Origin: Xylophilus sp. GOD-11R
GTDB lineage: Bacteria; Pseudomonadota; Gammaproteobacteria; Burkholderiales; Burkholderiaceae_C
Assembly (NCBI RefSeq): GCF_033546935.1
Contig: NZ_CP137854.1
Coordinates: 3,472,001 to 3,536,000, forward strand
Reading direction: 5' to 3'
Length of the DNA: 64,000 nucleotides
Below the pieces are notes generated by a model. That model was not told where the DNA came from. It did no database searches and was given only the letters and a program-made list of their open reading frames with translations. Numbering within the stretch: the stretch's first letter is position 1; each line of letters starts with the position of its first letter. Shown here in pieces: positions 1 through 8,507 of the stretch. The translations under genes were made by a program, and so were the position numbers.

Positions 1-1067
1 TGACCACGCAGGCGCAGATCCTCGCGCTGATCGCGCGCATCCAGCGCGAGAAGGGCATGGGCGTGATGTTCGTCACCCACGACTTCGGCGTGGTCGCCGA
101 GATCGCCGACCGCGTGGCCGTGATGGAGAAAGGCGTGCTGGTGGAGCAAGGCACCGCCGCGCAGGTGCTCAACCGCCCGCAGCATGCCTACACCCGCCGG
201 CTGATCGCCGCGGTGCCGCATCTGCGTGCCGAAAAATCCGACAGCGCCGCGCTGCGTGGCAAGCCGGTACTGCAGGTGGAAAAGCTCACCAAGACCTACT
301 CCAGCGGTGGTGGCCTGTTCAGCAAGAAGCGTGTGGTGCGGGCGGTCGACGGTGTGTCGTTCAGCGTGCAGCGCGGCCAGACGCTGGGCATCGTCGGCGA
401 GTCGGGCTCGGGCAAGTCGACCATCGGCAAATGCCTGCTCAAGCTGACCGACGTGGATGCCGGCCGCATGCTGTTCGACGGCGAAGACATCGTGCCGCTG
501 AGCGAGACCGAGTTCCGCCCCAAGCGGCCGAAGATCCAGATGATCTTCCAGGACCCGTTCGCCTCGCTCAACCCGCGCCACACGGTCGGCCGCATCCTGT
601 GCGACGGACCCCTGGCCGCCGGCGTGCCGCGCGCCCAGGCCGAGGCGCGGGCCCGCGAACTGCTGCAGCTGGTGGAGCTCGACGTGTCGGCCTTCGACCG
701 TTATCCGGGCGAATTCTCCGGCGGCCAGCGCCAGCGCGTGGGCATCGCCCGGGCCCTGGCCATGGAGCCGCAACTGATCGTGGCCGACGAGTCGGTGTCG
801 GCGCTCGACGTGTCGGTGCAGGCCCAGGTGCTCAAGCTGCTGCGAAACGTGCAGCAGCGGCTGCAGATCGCGCTGATCTTCATCACCCACGACCTGCGCG
901 TGGCCGCGCAGATCTGCGACCACCTGCTGGTCATGCACCGTGGCCAGGTGGTGGAACAAGGCCCGCCGGGCCAGATATTCGATGCACCCGAGCATGCCTA
1001 CACCCGCCAGCTGATCGCCGCCATGCCCGGCCGCGAATGGGACCCGACGCAGGCGGTGCTGGCGTGA
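1..1067 (+). CDS. Fused dipeptide/oligopeptide ABC transporter ATP-binding protein (5' partial)
   Basis: The gene runs in from the left edge; the reading frame is open from base 3, giving about 354 visible residues. The visible part has the tail of a first nucleotide-binding domain (D-loop region, switch histidine in VTHDF, then the oligopeptide-type C-terminal stretch AYTRRLIAAVP). A complete second domain follows, with Walker A GESGSGKST (about base 397), the Q-loop in FQDPFASLNP, signature SGGQRQRVGIARAL, Walker B LIVADESVSALD and switch FITHDL. This two-domain layout is the DppD-DppF (GsiA-like) fusion that powers peptide or glutathione uptake at the inner membrane. Permeases and binding protein are not in the window and presumably lie upstream. 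It overlaps the next gene in a GTGA, so the two are translationally coupled. Confidence 0.93.
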   Translation, partial: TTQAQILALIARIQREKGMGVMFVTHDFGVVAEIADRVAVMEKGVLVEQGTAAQVLNRPQHAYTRRLIAAVPHLRAEKSDSAALRGKPVLQVEKLTKTYSSGGGLFSKKRVVRAVDGVSFSVQRGQTLGIVGESGSGKSTIGKCLLKLTDVDAGRMLFDGEDIVPLSETEFRPKRPKIQMIFQDPFASLNPRHTVGRILCDGPLAAGVPRAQAEARARELLQLVELDVSAFDRYPGEFSGGQRQRVGIARALAMEPQLIVADESVSALDVSVQAQVLKLLRNVQQRLQIALIFITHDLRVAAQICDHLLVMHRGQVVEQGPPGQIFDAPEHAYTRQLIAAMPGREWDPTQAVLA

Positions 1068-2356
1068 CGGTCCCGGCCCCGGACATCGGCCTGGCGACCA
1101 CCCTCTTCGCCCGGCTGCGAGAGCTCGCCTTCGACGGCGCCGGCATCACCCGCGACACCTACGGCGCCGGCGAACAAGCGGCGCACGACCTCATGGCCGC
1201 CACCGCCCATGCGCTCGGCCTGGAGGTGCGCACCGACGCCGCGCTCAATCTCTACCTCACCCTGCCCGGCCGCGACCGTGCGCTGCCGGCCGTCATGACC
1301 GGATCGCACCTCGACTCGGTGCCGCTCGGTGGCAACTACGACGGCGCCGCCGGCGTGGTGGCCGGTCTGGCGGTGCTCGCCGGCTGGCGCGCTGCCGGCC
1401 AGGTGCCGCAACACGACGTGACCGTGATGAGCATCCGCGCCGAGGAAAGCGCCTGGTTCCCGGTCTCCTACATCGGCAGCAAGGCCGCCTTCGGACTGCT
1501 GCCGGCCGAAGCCCTGTCGGCCTGCCGCTTCGACACCGGTCAGCCGCTGCGCGAGCATCTGTCGCGCCATGGCGGCCGCCCCGACGACGTGGCACGCGGC
1601 GTGGCAAGCCTGCGCGCCGAGGCCATCGACTGCTTCGTCGAACTGCACATCGAGCAAGGCCCGGTGCTGCTCGGCGACGGCCATGCGATGGGCGTGGTCA
1701 CCGGCATCTGCGGCAGCCGGCGTTATCGCCGCGCGCGTGCCCTGGGCGCCTATGCGCACTCGGGCGCCACGCCGCGCCTGCACCGGCGCGACGCCGTGGC
1801 TGCCACCGCCGCGCTCATCCACGGCGCCCAGCAGGACTGGGCCGCGCTCGAAGCCGCCGGCCACGAGCTCACCCTCACCTTCGGCCAGATCGATACCGAT
1901 GCCCACCAATCCGACCTGAGCAAGGTCGCGGGCGAGGTCGCGTTCTGCGTCGACATCCGCTCGCGCAGCCACGCCACCCTGGCCGCGATGGACGACCGCC
2001 TGCAGGCGGCCGCCGCCGCGTTGCAGGCATCGCACGGCGTGGTGTTCGACTTCGGCGTGCGCAGCGGCAGCGAGCCCGCCGAAATGAACGCCGCCCTGCG
2101 CCAGGCCCTGTCGCAGGCCGCCGCCGAACAGGGCTCGCCCGCCCCCGCCCTGCCGAGCGGCGCCGGCCACGACAGCGCCACCTTCGCCAACGCCGGCGTG
2201 CCATCGGCCATGCTTTTCGTGCGCAATGCCCACGGCAGCCATAACCCCGACGAAGCCATGGCGACCGCCGACTTCGCCGCCGCCACCACCGTGCTCGGCA
2301 CCGTGCTGGGCCAGCGGGCCGGGCTTTCGATCACCTCCGCCCTTCCGGCTCGCTGA
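1064..2356 (+). CDS. M20 family amidohydrolase (N-carbamoyl-L-amino-acid hydrolase / allantoate amidohydrolase)
   Basis: A Zn-dependent hydrolase of the HyuC/AllC branch of the M20 family, about 430 residues, the usual family length. Predicted metal ligands are His82 in GSHLDSV, Asp93 in NYDGAAG, the Glu pair in RAEES (about 127-128), His195 in LHIEQGP and a C-terminal His in SHNPDE. The reaction would be removal of a carbamoyl group from an N-carbamoyl amino acid or cleavage of allantoate; the sequence alone does not decide. I chose GTG at 1064 because it overlaps the upstream stop (GTGA) and gives a normal N-terminus; the frame stays open further upstream only as a shadow of the ABC gene. 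The next gene begins one base after the stop, which suggests one operon for amino-acid derivative salvage. Confidence 0.88.
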   Translation: MTVPAPDIGLATTLFARLRELAFDGAGITRDTYGAGEQAAHDLMAATAHALGLEVRTDAALNLYLTLPGRDRALPAVMTGSHLDSVPLGGNYDGAAGVVAGLAVLAGWRAAGQVPQHDVTVMSIRAEESAWFPVSYIGSKAAFGLLPAEALSACRFDTGQPLREHLSRHGGRPDDVARGVASLRAEAIDCFVELHIEQGPVLLGDGHAMGVVTGICGSRRYRRARALGAYAHSGATPRLHRRDAVAATAALIHGAQQDWAALEAAGHELTLTFGQIDTDAHQSDLSKVAGEVAFCVDIRSRSHATLAAMDDRLQAAAAALQASHGVVFDFGVRSGSEPAEMNAALRQALSQAAAEQGSPAPALPSGAGHDSATFANAGVPSAMLFVRNAHGSHNPDEAMATADFAAATTVLGTVLGQRAGLSITSALPAR

Positions 2357-2357
2357 C

Positions 2358-3371
2358 ATGTCCGCCACCTGCCTCATCGCCCAACCCATCCACCCCGTCG
2401 GCGCCGAACTGCTGCGTGCCGCCGGCATCACGGTGCTGGAGCCACGCGGCGTTGACGCCATCCGCGCCGCCATGCCCGAGGCCGACGCGGTCATCGTGCG
2501 CGACGGCCTGAACGCCGAACTGCTCGACGCCGCACCCCGCCTGGCCGTCATCGCCAACCACGGCACCGGCACCGACAAGATCGACGTCGCCCATGCCGCC
2601 AGGCTCGGCATTCCGGTCACCTGCACGCCCGGTGCCAACACCCGCGCCGTCGCCGAACATGCGCTGATGCTCATGCTGGCCGTGTCGCGCCAGGCCGTCG
2701 CCGCCGACGGCGCCACCCGGCGCGGTGAATGGGCCTTCAAGTACCGGCAACCCTTTTTGTCGCTGTCGGGCCGCACCCTGGGCGTGGTCGGTTTCGGCCG
2801 CACCGGCCGGGTGCTCTGCGAGATGGCCTCGCGCGGCCTGGGCATGCGGGTGCTGGCCTGGTCGCCCAACGCCGATCCGCGCGACCTGGCCGCCTGCGGC
2901 GCGACCGCCGCGGCCTCGTTCGACGCCTTGCTACAGGCCGCCGACGTGGTCTCGCTGCACCGTCCGCTGCGTGCCGACACCCGCCATACACTCGACGCCG
3001 CCGCGCTGCGGCAGATGAAGCCGACCGCCATCGTGGTGAACACCTCGCGTGGCGGCCTGATCGACGAAGCCGCGCTCTGCGCCGCCTTGCGCGAAGGCCG
3101 CATTTTCGGCGCCGGGCTCGACGTGTTCGAGACCGAGCCGTTTGCCTCGCACGCCGAACTGGCCGCCTTGGCCAACGTGCTGCTCACGCCGCACGTCGCC
3201 GGCTCCTCGCAGGAAGCCCTGCATGCCACGGCCAGCCAGTGCGCGCAGCAGGTGATCGCGGCGCTCGGCGGTCAGATGCCGGAAGACCTGGTGCGGCCGG
3301 AGGTGTGGTTGCGGCGGCGCTGGCCGGTGGTTGTTTCTCCTGTTTCGATGTCCTCCTTGTCCCACTCATGA
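2358..3371 (+). CDS. D-2-hydroxyacid dehydrogenase (NAD-binding, SerA-like)
   Basis: A 337-residue member of the D-isomer-specific 2-hydroxyacid dehydrogenase family, which interconverts 2-oxoacids and D-2-hydroxyacids with NAD(P)H. The nucleotide-binding fold carries VVGFGRTGR near residue 145. The catalytic Arg is in NTSRGG (about 230), the Glu in DVFETEP and the His in LLTPHVAGSS (about 278). It lacks the ACT or ASB regulatory domain of long phosphoglycerate dehydrogenases, so a catabolic oxoacid reductase is more likely than serine synthesis. The ATG follows the upstream stop by one base and its own stop overlaps the next start as ATGA. The physiological substrate is unknown. Confidence 0.88.
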   Translation: MSATCLIAQPIHPVGAELLRAAGITVLEPRGVDAIRAAMPEADAVIVRDGLNAELLDAAPRLAVIANHGTGTDKIDVAHAARLGIPVTCTPGANTRAVAEHALMLMLAVSRQAVAADGATRRGEWAFKYRQPFLSLSGRTLGVVGFGRTGRVLCEMASRGLGMRVLAWSPNADPRDLAACGATAAASFDALLQAADVVSLHRPLRADTRHTLDAAALRQMKPTAIVVNTSRGGLIDEAALCAALREGRIFGAGLDVFETEPFASHAELAALANVLLTPHVAGSSQEALHATASQCAQQVIAALGGQMPEDLVRPEVWLRRRWPVVVSPVSMSSLSHS

Positions 3372-4162
3372 ATCCACCCGTCTTTTCCCTGATCCAGGGC
3401 ACGGTTCCCCTGCTGATCTCCATTCCCCATGGCGGCGAAGTGCTGCCCGAATCGTTTGCAGAACGCATGACGCCGGCGGCGCGTCTGGTGGCCGATACCG
3501 ACTGGCACCTGGCGCGGCTCTATGACTTTGCGCGGGGCATGGGGGCTTCGATGCTGCGGGCGAACTATTCGCGCTATGTCATCGACCTGAACCGGTCGAG
3601 CACGGGCGAGAGTCTGTATCCGGGGCAGACGACCACCGGTCTATGTCCCGCGGAGACGTTTCGGGGTGAGCCCGTGTACGCGGAGGGGTTCGCGCCGCCG
3701 GATGCTGCGGAGACGGCGGAGCGGGTCGATGTGTACTGGCGGCCCTATCACGAGGCGCTGCAGGGGGAGATCGATCGATTGAAGGGGCTCTTCGGGCAGG
3801 TGCTGGTGTGGGAGGCGCACTCCATCGCCAGTGTTTTGCCTCGGCTGTTTCCAGGGGAGTTGCCGGGGTTGAATGTCGGGACTTTCGATGGGAAGTCTTG
3901 TTCGCCTGCCATGCGGGAGGCGGTTGTTGCCGCCACTTCGGCGGGGGCTTTTTCCTGGGTTGCCGATGGGCGGTTCAAGGGGGGGTTCATTACCCGGAAT
4001 TACGGGCGGCCTGCCGAGGGGGTGCATACCGTTCAGCTGGAAATGGCTCAGTGTCTTTATATGGACGAGTCCGTGCCGTTTGGGTGGCGGGATGATTTGG
4101 CTTGCGGGGTTATGCCGGTGGTGGAGTCGATGGTGCGGGCGGCGTTTTCCGCTTTGCCTTGA
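3368..4162 (+). CDS. hutG: N-formylglutamate amidohydrolase
   Basis: A 264-residue member of the N-formylglutamate amidohydrolase family, which releases formate from N-formyl-L-glutamate in the histidine degradation route. Family motifs are SIPHGG (about residues 18-23), DTDWHLARLYDF, a basic region NYSRYVIDLNRSSTG and WEAHSI. It starts with the ATGA overlap on the dehydrogenase gene and is the last gene of the cluster. No other hut genes are present, so the substrate in this setting may be another N-formyl amino acid. From about base 3500 the codon choice shifts toward GGG, GTT and TTT, unlike the C-ending codons of the preceding genes. Confidence 0.85.
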   Translation: MNPPVFSLIQGTVPLLISIPHGGEVLPESFAERMTPAARLVADTDWHLARLYDFARGMGASMLRANYSRYVIDLNRSSTGESLYPGQTTTGLCPAETFRGEPVYAEGFAPPDAAETAERVDVYWRPYHEALQGEIDRLKGLFGQVLVWEAHSIASVLPRLFPGELPGLNVGTFDGKSCSPAMREAVVAATSAGAFSWVADGRFKGGFITRNYGRPAEGVHTVQLEMAQCLYMDESVPFGWRDDLACGVMPVVESMVRAAFSALP

Positions 4163-4228
4163 GATTTGACGGTTCTGCTTGCTGAGAGCGGGGGTTGCTT
4201 ATTACTCGTCTGGGTTGGTTGATTTCCC

Positions 4229-4256
4229 TTTCTTCTCTCTGTCGAGGGTGGGATTG
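4229..4256. repeat. Partial third copy of the outer edge of the long inverted repeat
   Basis: The stretch around TTTCTTCTCTCTGTCGAGGG resembles the outer edge of the left arm at about 4296 (TTTCTTCTCTTTGCCGAGGG). It lies about 65 bases further out in the same orientation, so the edge of the repeat appears to have been duplicated. Confidence 0.5.
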
Positions 4257-4294
4257 GGAGATCTCTCTTTGCTGAGCTGGCCTCTCATTTTATT

Positions 4295-4985
4295 TTTCTT
4301 CTCTTTGCCGAGGGTGGAACTGGGGGCTTGCGCGCCCCCAGACCCGCGGTAACTTTCTTTTCTGGCAAAAAAGAAAGTCACCAAAGAAAGTTGCCTTGAA
4401 GACGAGCTCGAGGCTCGGTCGGGCCATAGCTTCGCTCGGCCTGGGGAATGTGCCTTCGAACGCTCTAGCGGCAACAGTTTGGACAAGGGTTGATCCAGAG
4501 CCATGGCCCCGCTTCGCGGGTCGAGGCTAAGAGGGTAAGAATAGGCGACCGCACTGAGCACGGTGATGGGGCCGCGCTGGTCCAATCGCCATGCTCACTG
4601 CGTGCTTTGGTCTGGGCCGCATTCATGGCCTCACGTCCGATCAGGCGCTGGTCCGGATCGATGCTCAGGTGCCGCGCTCGCATTCCGCCAGGGCACTTCG
4701 CATGGCGCCTGCGCGCTCCGCCAGTGCGGTCGCCTGTCCTTACCCTCTCAGCCCCGACCCTGCGAAGCAGGGGCCCAGGCACTGGATCAACCCTTGTCCA
4801 AACTGTTGCCGCTAGAGCGTTCGAAGGCACATTCCCCAGGCCGAGCGAAGCAATGGCCCGACCGAGCCTCGAGCTCGTCTTCAAAAGCTTTTCTTTGGTG
4901 ACTTTCTTTCAGCGGAAAGAAAGTTACCGCGGGTCTGGGGGCGCGCAAGCCCCCAGCTCCACCCTCGGAAGAGAGAAGAAAAGAA
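4295..4985. repeat. Long imperfect inverted repeat filling the gene-free gap between hutG and the chemoreceptor gene
   Basis: The left arm (about 4295-4555) and right arm (about 4723-4985) are reverse complements with a spacer of about 167 bases. The best part is 98 bp: 4401-4498 matches the complement of 4782-4879 with a single mismatch (4428/4852). Outer parts contain short AAGAAAGT-type repeats and a GGGGGCTTGCGCGCCCCC palindrome in each arm. The gap 4163-5104 holds no credible gene: open frames crossing it have no motif and run antisense into the chemoreceptor gene. I see no transposase and no target-site duplication. It may be a non-autonomous mobile or genus-specific intergenic repeat; that identity is inference. 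Confidence 0.8.
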
Positions 4986-5104
4986 GAAAGACGCAACCAC
5001 CCCAGCAAAGAGCAAGCCCCAAAACCCAACGCTCAATAAAAGAAAACCACCCCAAGATCAATCCCCAAAACCGGCTACCGCAAAAAGCAGCCAGAAGTCA
5101 GAGA

Positions 5105-6919
5105 TCAAAAAGTCTCCCAGTCATCATCCGACTGAGCCGCAGCAGCCGGCGCCGAAGCGGCCGCCTTCCGCGGAGCCCCCCCACCCAACTGCGGCGCAGC
5201 ACCTCCACCGGAAGAGCTCGGCGAATGCCCCGCCCGCGCCTCCGAACCACCCCCCGCCACCGGCCGCTTGAAAGCAACCGAAGCCGGCGCCCCAGCCCGA
5301 GGCGCAGGTGCAGGCGCAGCAATCGCCGCATGCTTCACTGCGGCCGGCGCCGTATAAGCCCGCCCGACGGCCCCACCACCGCCAGCAAGCCGAAACACCG
5401 CCACCGCCTCGACCAACTGTTCGGCCTGCCCTTTCAGGCTGGCCGCAGCAGCCGCACTCTGCTCCACCAGCGCGGCGTTCTGCTGCGTCGCCTGGTCCAT
5501 CTGCATGACCGCTTCCCCGACCTGCGCGACACCCGAGCTCTGCTCGACACTGGCCGCACTGATCTCCCCCATCAGGTCGGTCACCCGACGAATCGCCGAC
5601 ACCACCTCCTGCATGGTGGACCCCGCCTGGTCGACCAGCGAAGTCCCCTGCTCCACCCGCTCCACGCTGGTGCCGATCAAGCCCTTGATCTGCTTGGCCG
5701 CATCGGCGCTGCGCTGCGCCAGGCTGCGCACTTCCGAGGCCACCACCGCGAAACCGCGTCCCTGTTCGCCGGCCCGCGCGGCCTCGACCGCGGCGTTCAG
5801 CGCCAGGATGTTGGTCTGGAACGCGATGCCGTCGATCACGCTGATGATGTCGGCGATCTTGCGCGAGCTCTCGTTGATGCCCTTCATGGTGTCGACCACC
5901 CGCGCCACCACCTCGCCGCCCTCCACCGCCACGTTGGTCGCGCCCTGCGCCAGCTTGTTGGCCTGCTGCGCGTTGTCGGAGTTCTGCTTGACGGTGGAGC
6001 TCAGCTGCTCCATCGAGGCGGCGGTTTCCTCCAGCGCCGAGGCCTGCTGCTCGGTGCGACCCGACAGATCGTTGTTGCCCTGCGCGATCTCGGCGCTGGC
6101 CGTGGCCACGCCCTCGGCATTGGTGCGCACGCCGGCCACCACGCGGCCCAGGTTGGACTGCATCGCCTGCAGGGCATGCAGCACTTCGGACGCTTCGTCC
6201 TTGCCGGAGACGACGATGGTCTCGGTCAAATCTCCCTCGGCGATACGACGCGTGCTTTCCGATGCGCGCCGCAACGGGCCGACGATGGAACGCGTGAGCG
6301 TCACGGCCAGGAAGGCGCCGAGCAGCACCGCGACGACGCCGCAGCCGATCAGGAAATGCTGGCCCTGCTCGGCGTCGGCCTCGGCCGCCGCCAGCGCATT
6401 GGCATAACGCTTTTCCTGGCGCACCTGGAATTGCTGGATCGCGCCGATGTATGCATCGGACAAAGGCTTGAGCTGGCTGTCGAGCACCGCGCGCACGTCC
6501 TCGCCAGCAGCGCGTCGCTTCATCAGCTCCCCGCGCGGCGTGCGGTAGGCCTCACGGGCGCTGTCGATGGCCGCGATCATGGCCTTGCCCCCGGGAGTCT
6601 CGACGATCTTCACCAGCCGATCGCGCAAGGTGACCGTGACGGCGGAGGTGGCGTCCATGTCGCGCTGCAGCTCGGGGACGATGTCCGGTGATCCAAGCAG
6701 TGCCGCGCGGGTGCGCACGCCATTGAGTGTGACCGTGTTCAGCCACTGCGCCGCGATCTGCTGCTTCTCGTTGTCGACCGTGGCCAGTGCATGCATGCGG
6801 CTCGCCAACGAATTCAGCCGCCAGACGCCGGCGACGGCACTCAACACCAGGATCACCAGGATGACGGCGAAAGCGATCGCCAGGCGACTGCCGATCTTCA
6901 GGTTGCGGAATGCGTTCAC
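5105..6919 (-). CDS. Methyl-accepting chemotaxis protein
   Basis: A 604-residue inner-membrane chemoreceptor. Residues 12-31 form TM1, followed by a four-helix-bundle type periplasmic sensor (about 32-188), TM2 (189-209), a HAMP domain (about 210-262) and the cytoplasmic signalling coiled coil. Its hairpin tip contains [20 protein letters not shown]. An Ala/Pro-rich flexible linker leads to the C-terminus DDDWETF, which fits the xWxxF pentapeptide that docks CheR and CheB in high-abundance receptors. I chose GTG at 6919 because AAGGAGA stands a few bases upstream and the first residues read [12 protein letters not shown], usual for the family; the longer frame to 7036 adds an unlikely N-terminus. 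No che genes are nearby. The ligand is unknown. Confidence 0.92.
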   Translation of the reverse strand: MNAFRNLKIGSRLAIAFAVILVILVLSAVAGVWRLNSLASRMHALATVDNEKQQIAAQWLNTVTLNGVRTRAALLGSPDIVPELQRDMDATSAVTVTLRDRLVKIVETPGGKAMIAAIDSAREAYRTPRGELMKRRAAGEDVRAVLDSQLKPLSDAYIGAIQQFQVRQEKRYANALAAAEADAEQGQHFLIGCGVVAVLLGAFLAVTLTRSIVGPLRRASESTRRIAEGDLTETIVVSGKDEASEVLHALQAMQSNLGRVVAGVRTNAEGVATASAEIAQGNNDLSGRTEQQASALEETAASMEQLSSTVKQNSDNAQQANKLAQGATNVAVEGGEVVARVVDTMKGINESSRKIADIISVIDGIAFQTNILALNAAVEAARAGEQGRGFAVVASEVRSLAQRSADAAKQIKGLIGTSVERVEQGTSLVDQAGSTMQEVVSAIRRVTDLMGEISAASVEQSSGVAQVGEAVMQMDQATQQNAALVEQSAAAAASLKGQAEQLVEAVAVFRLAGGGGAVGRAYTAPAAVKHAAIAAPAPAPRAGAPASVAFKRPVAGGGSEARAGHSPSSSGGGAAPQLGGGAPRKAAASAPAAAAQSDDDWETF

Positions 6920-7435
6920 TGGGGAGGTCTCCTTGCGGCAGGGTTCGGTAAGCAACTTTCGCAATGGTAACCATGCGATGCAACGTCGATCACCGTGACA
7001 GACCCGGGGCGCGGCAGGGATGTGCGTTGGGAACAACGGCGTTTGTTGTCACCCGTGTACGACTTGGTAAAGCGCATATGGCGGGTGCGCGGTGGGCCGT
7101 TTCGCATCTCAACGCCAGGACTGGCAGCCGATGCCGGGCGCAAACGCAACGCCTCTTCGTCACCGCCGAGTCTCCGGCGAATGTCGCGCGTGTACCGGTT
7201 TTGATATTTAGGTGTCGTACCCATGAAGACTATGTCGGTGAATCATGATTAATGATCAAAATGTATTCTTCTTGTAACGCCAACGTACGCCAATATTATT
7301 GAAAACGTATCGCCGCCGACATATTCACGATTAACGCTCGAACAGGCCGGATTTACTCCGATTAATCCCGCCGTGACCGCATCGGACCGCCGCCTAGCAT
7401 TCATCCATCGTCAAACCAAACCCAAGGATGTGATC
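6920..7435. promoter_or_regulatory. AT-richer divergent intergenic region between the chemoreceptor and the FlgH cluster
   Basis: This 516-base gap is noticeably richer in A+T than its flanks from about 7200 on. It holds the 10-bp palindrome AATCATGATT at 7241-7250 followed closely by TGATCA. On the plus strand a possible promoter has TTGTAA at 7272-7277, a 16-base spacer and TATTAT at 7294-7299, ahead of the gene at 7436. A direct repeat ACGCCA-ACGT-ACGCCA lies in the spacer. I found no convincing gene here. Confidence 0.45.
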
Positions 7436-7900
7436 ATGAGCAGCATCGGTTCGATATCCGGTATTTCACCCAATCCCTATACCCGCAGCAGCGCCACACG
7501 CACCGAAGGCGATTACGAAACCAACGCCCGCCTGTTCGGCCCGGTGGCCGCTAGCGCCATCGGCACGGCCGAAGCCGTGGGCTCCGGCGCCAGCTCGGTG
7601 GTGCAGTTCAGCGTCGAGGCCCTGCAAAAGGCGGGTGACGCCATCGAGTCCGGATACGACGCGGTGAAGAGCGGTGTCACCACGGTCGGCACCGGGGTTT
7701 CCGATCTGGCCAGCGCCAGCGCCGACCTGGCCGAGAGCGCCTACGACGGTGTGGCCCATGCGGTGGAAAGCGTGGCCGACGGCATCGGCGACGCGGCCAA
7801 CGCGGTGACCGACACGGTGAGCTCGGCCCTGGGCACCGTCGGCCAGTACGCGGCGCTCGGCCTGGCGGCGAGCCGGCAGTTCATCAACACGGTGGTCTGA
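7436..7900 (+). CDS. Hypothetical Ala/Ser/Gly-rich protein (154 aa)
   Basis: I do not recognise a family. The N-terminus is Ser/Ile/Pro rich (MSSIGSISGISPNPYTRSS) with no signal peptide or lipobox. From about residue 35 the chain is dominated by Ala, Ser, Gly, Val and Asp with a regular pattern (repeated AVESVADGIGDAA-like units) that suggests long amphipathic helices, as in LEA-like, phasin-like or secreted structural proteins. There is no Cys. AAGGA sits seven bases before the ATG, which decides the start over the in-frame upstream codon at 7373. The next gene starts one base after this stop, so the gene is probably co-transcribed with the lipoprotein and flgH-like genes. Surface or secreted location is inference. 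Confidence 0.7.
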   Translation: MSSIGSISGISPNPYTRSSATRTEGDYETNARLFGPVAASAIGTAEAVGSGASSVVQFSVEALQKAGDAIESGYDAVKSGVTTVGTGVSDLASASADLAESAYDGVAHAVESVADGIGDAANAVTDTVSSALGTVGQYAALGLAASRQFINTVV

Positions 7901-7901
7901 G

Positions 7902-8498
7902 GTGACCGGCGTGCCGCTGTCGCGACCCACGGTGCTGGCCGGCGCGATCACCGCGCTGGCGCTGTCCGGCTGCTCCGTCGTGGCGCCGGAGCCGGTATGG
8001 GAGCTGGCCAAGGCGACCGCCGGCGTGGTGAGCATGGCGGTGGCTTCCGCACCCAGCAAATCGAGCAACACGATCCGGCATTTCAACGGCGGCCTGAGCC
8101 ACGTCTGCATTCGTTTCAACCCCGACACACAGGTGCCCGACATCGTGCCGGCCCTGCAGGCCGAGCTGCGCCTGCACAGCGTGGACAGCCGGGTGTACGA
8201 CACCCAGGTGTCCGCCGAAACCTGCACCGTCTGGCTCAAGTACATGGCCCAGATCGACTGGGACACGCCACCCTTCGCCAGCGCCTACCAACCCTTCGTG
8301 CGACAGGCCTCGCTGTCGCTGCGCTCGGCCCAGGGCCAGGTGCTGTCGACCAGCCAATACCAGCTCGACGGCGGCTTCTCGGCCGGCAAATGGACGTCTA
8401 CCCGCGAAAAACTCTCCCCGGTCGTCACCGCGCTGCTGACCGGCGTCGAAAGCACCACCACCACCACGGTCGCTGCAGTCCCCGCCATCCGACCCTAG
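7902..8498 (+). CDS. Hypothetical lipoprotein
   Basis: A 198-residue protein with a lipoprotein signal peptide: positive start, hydrophobic stretch AGAITALA and lipobox LSGC, giving a lipidated Cys near residue 24. The mature part contains two further Cys (HVCIRF and AETCTVW) that could form a disulfide, a mixed alpha/beta-looking core and a Thr-rich C-terminus (ESTTTTTVAAV). I do not recognise the family. It starts with GTG immediately after the upstream stop and is followed nine bases later by a FlgH homologue, also a lipoprotein, so an outer-membrane partner role is plausible but unproven. Confidence 0.75.
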   Translation: MTGVPLSRPTVLAGAITALALSGCSVVAPEPVWELAKATAGVVSMAVASAPSKSSNTIRHFNGGLSHVCIRFNPDTQVPDIVPALQAELRLHSVDSRVYDTQVSAETCTVWLKYMAQIDWDTPPFASAYQPFVRQASLSLRSAQGQVLSTSQYQLDGGFSAGKWTSTREKLSPVVTALLTGVESTTTTTVAAVPAIRP

Positions 8499-8507
8499 AA
8501 CCAGAAC

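Noticed and set aside
998..3229. A 743-codon minus-strand frame opposite the amidohydrolase and dehydrogenase genes
   Set aside because: The plus-strand genes have full catalytic motifs and coupled start/stop overlaps; the minus frame has none.
4490..6691. A 733-codon plus-strand frame from the inverted repeat into the chemoreceptor gene
   Set aside because: It is antisense to a clearly real receptor gene, rich in Arg and His, and starts inside the repeat.
6925..6985. A sigma-28-like site (AAAGTT with a downstream GCCG) before the chemoreceptor gene
   Set aside because: The spacing is two bases too long and the GCCG element overlaps the ribosome site, so transcription would start inside it.
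8285..8488. A small frame opposite the unknown lipoprotein gene
   Set aside because: No ribosome site, no motif, and it lies wholly antisense to a gene with a clear lipobox.
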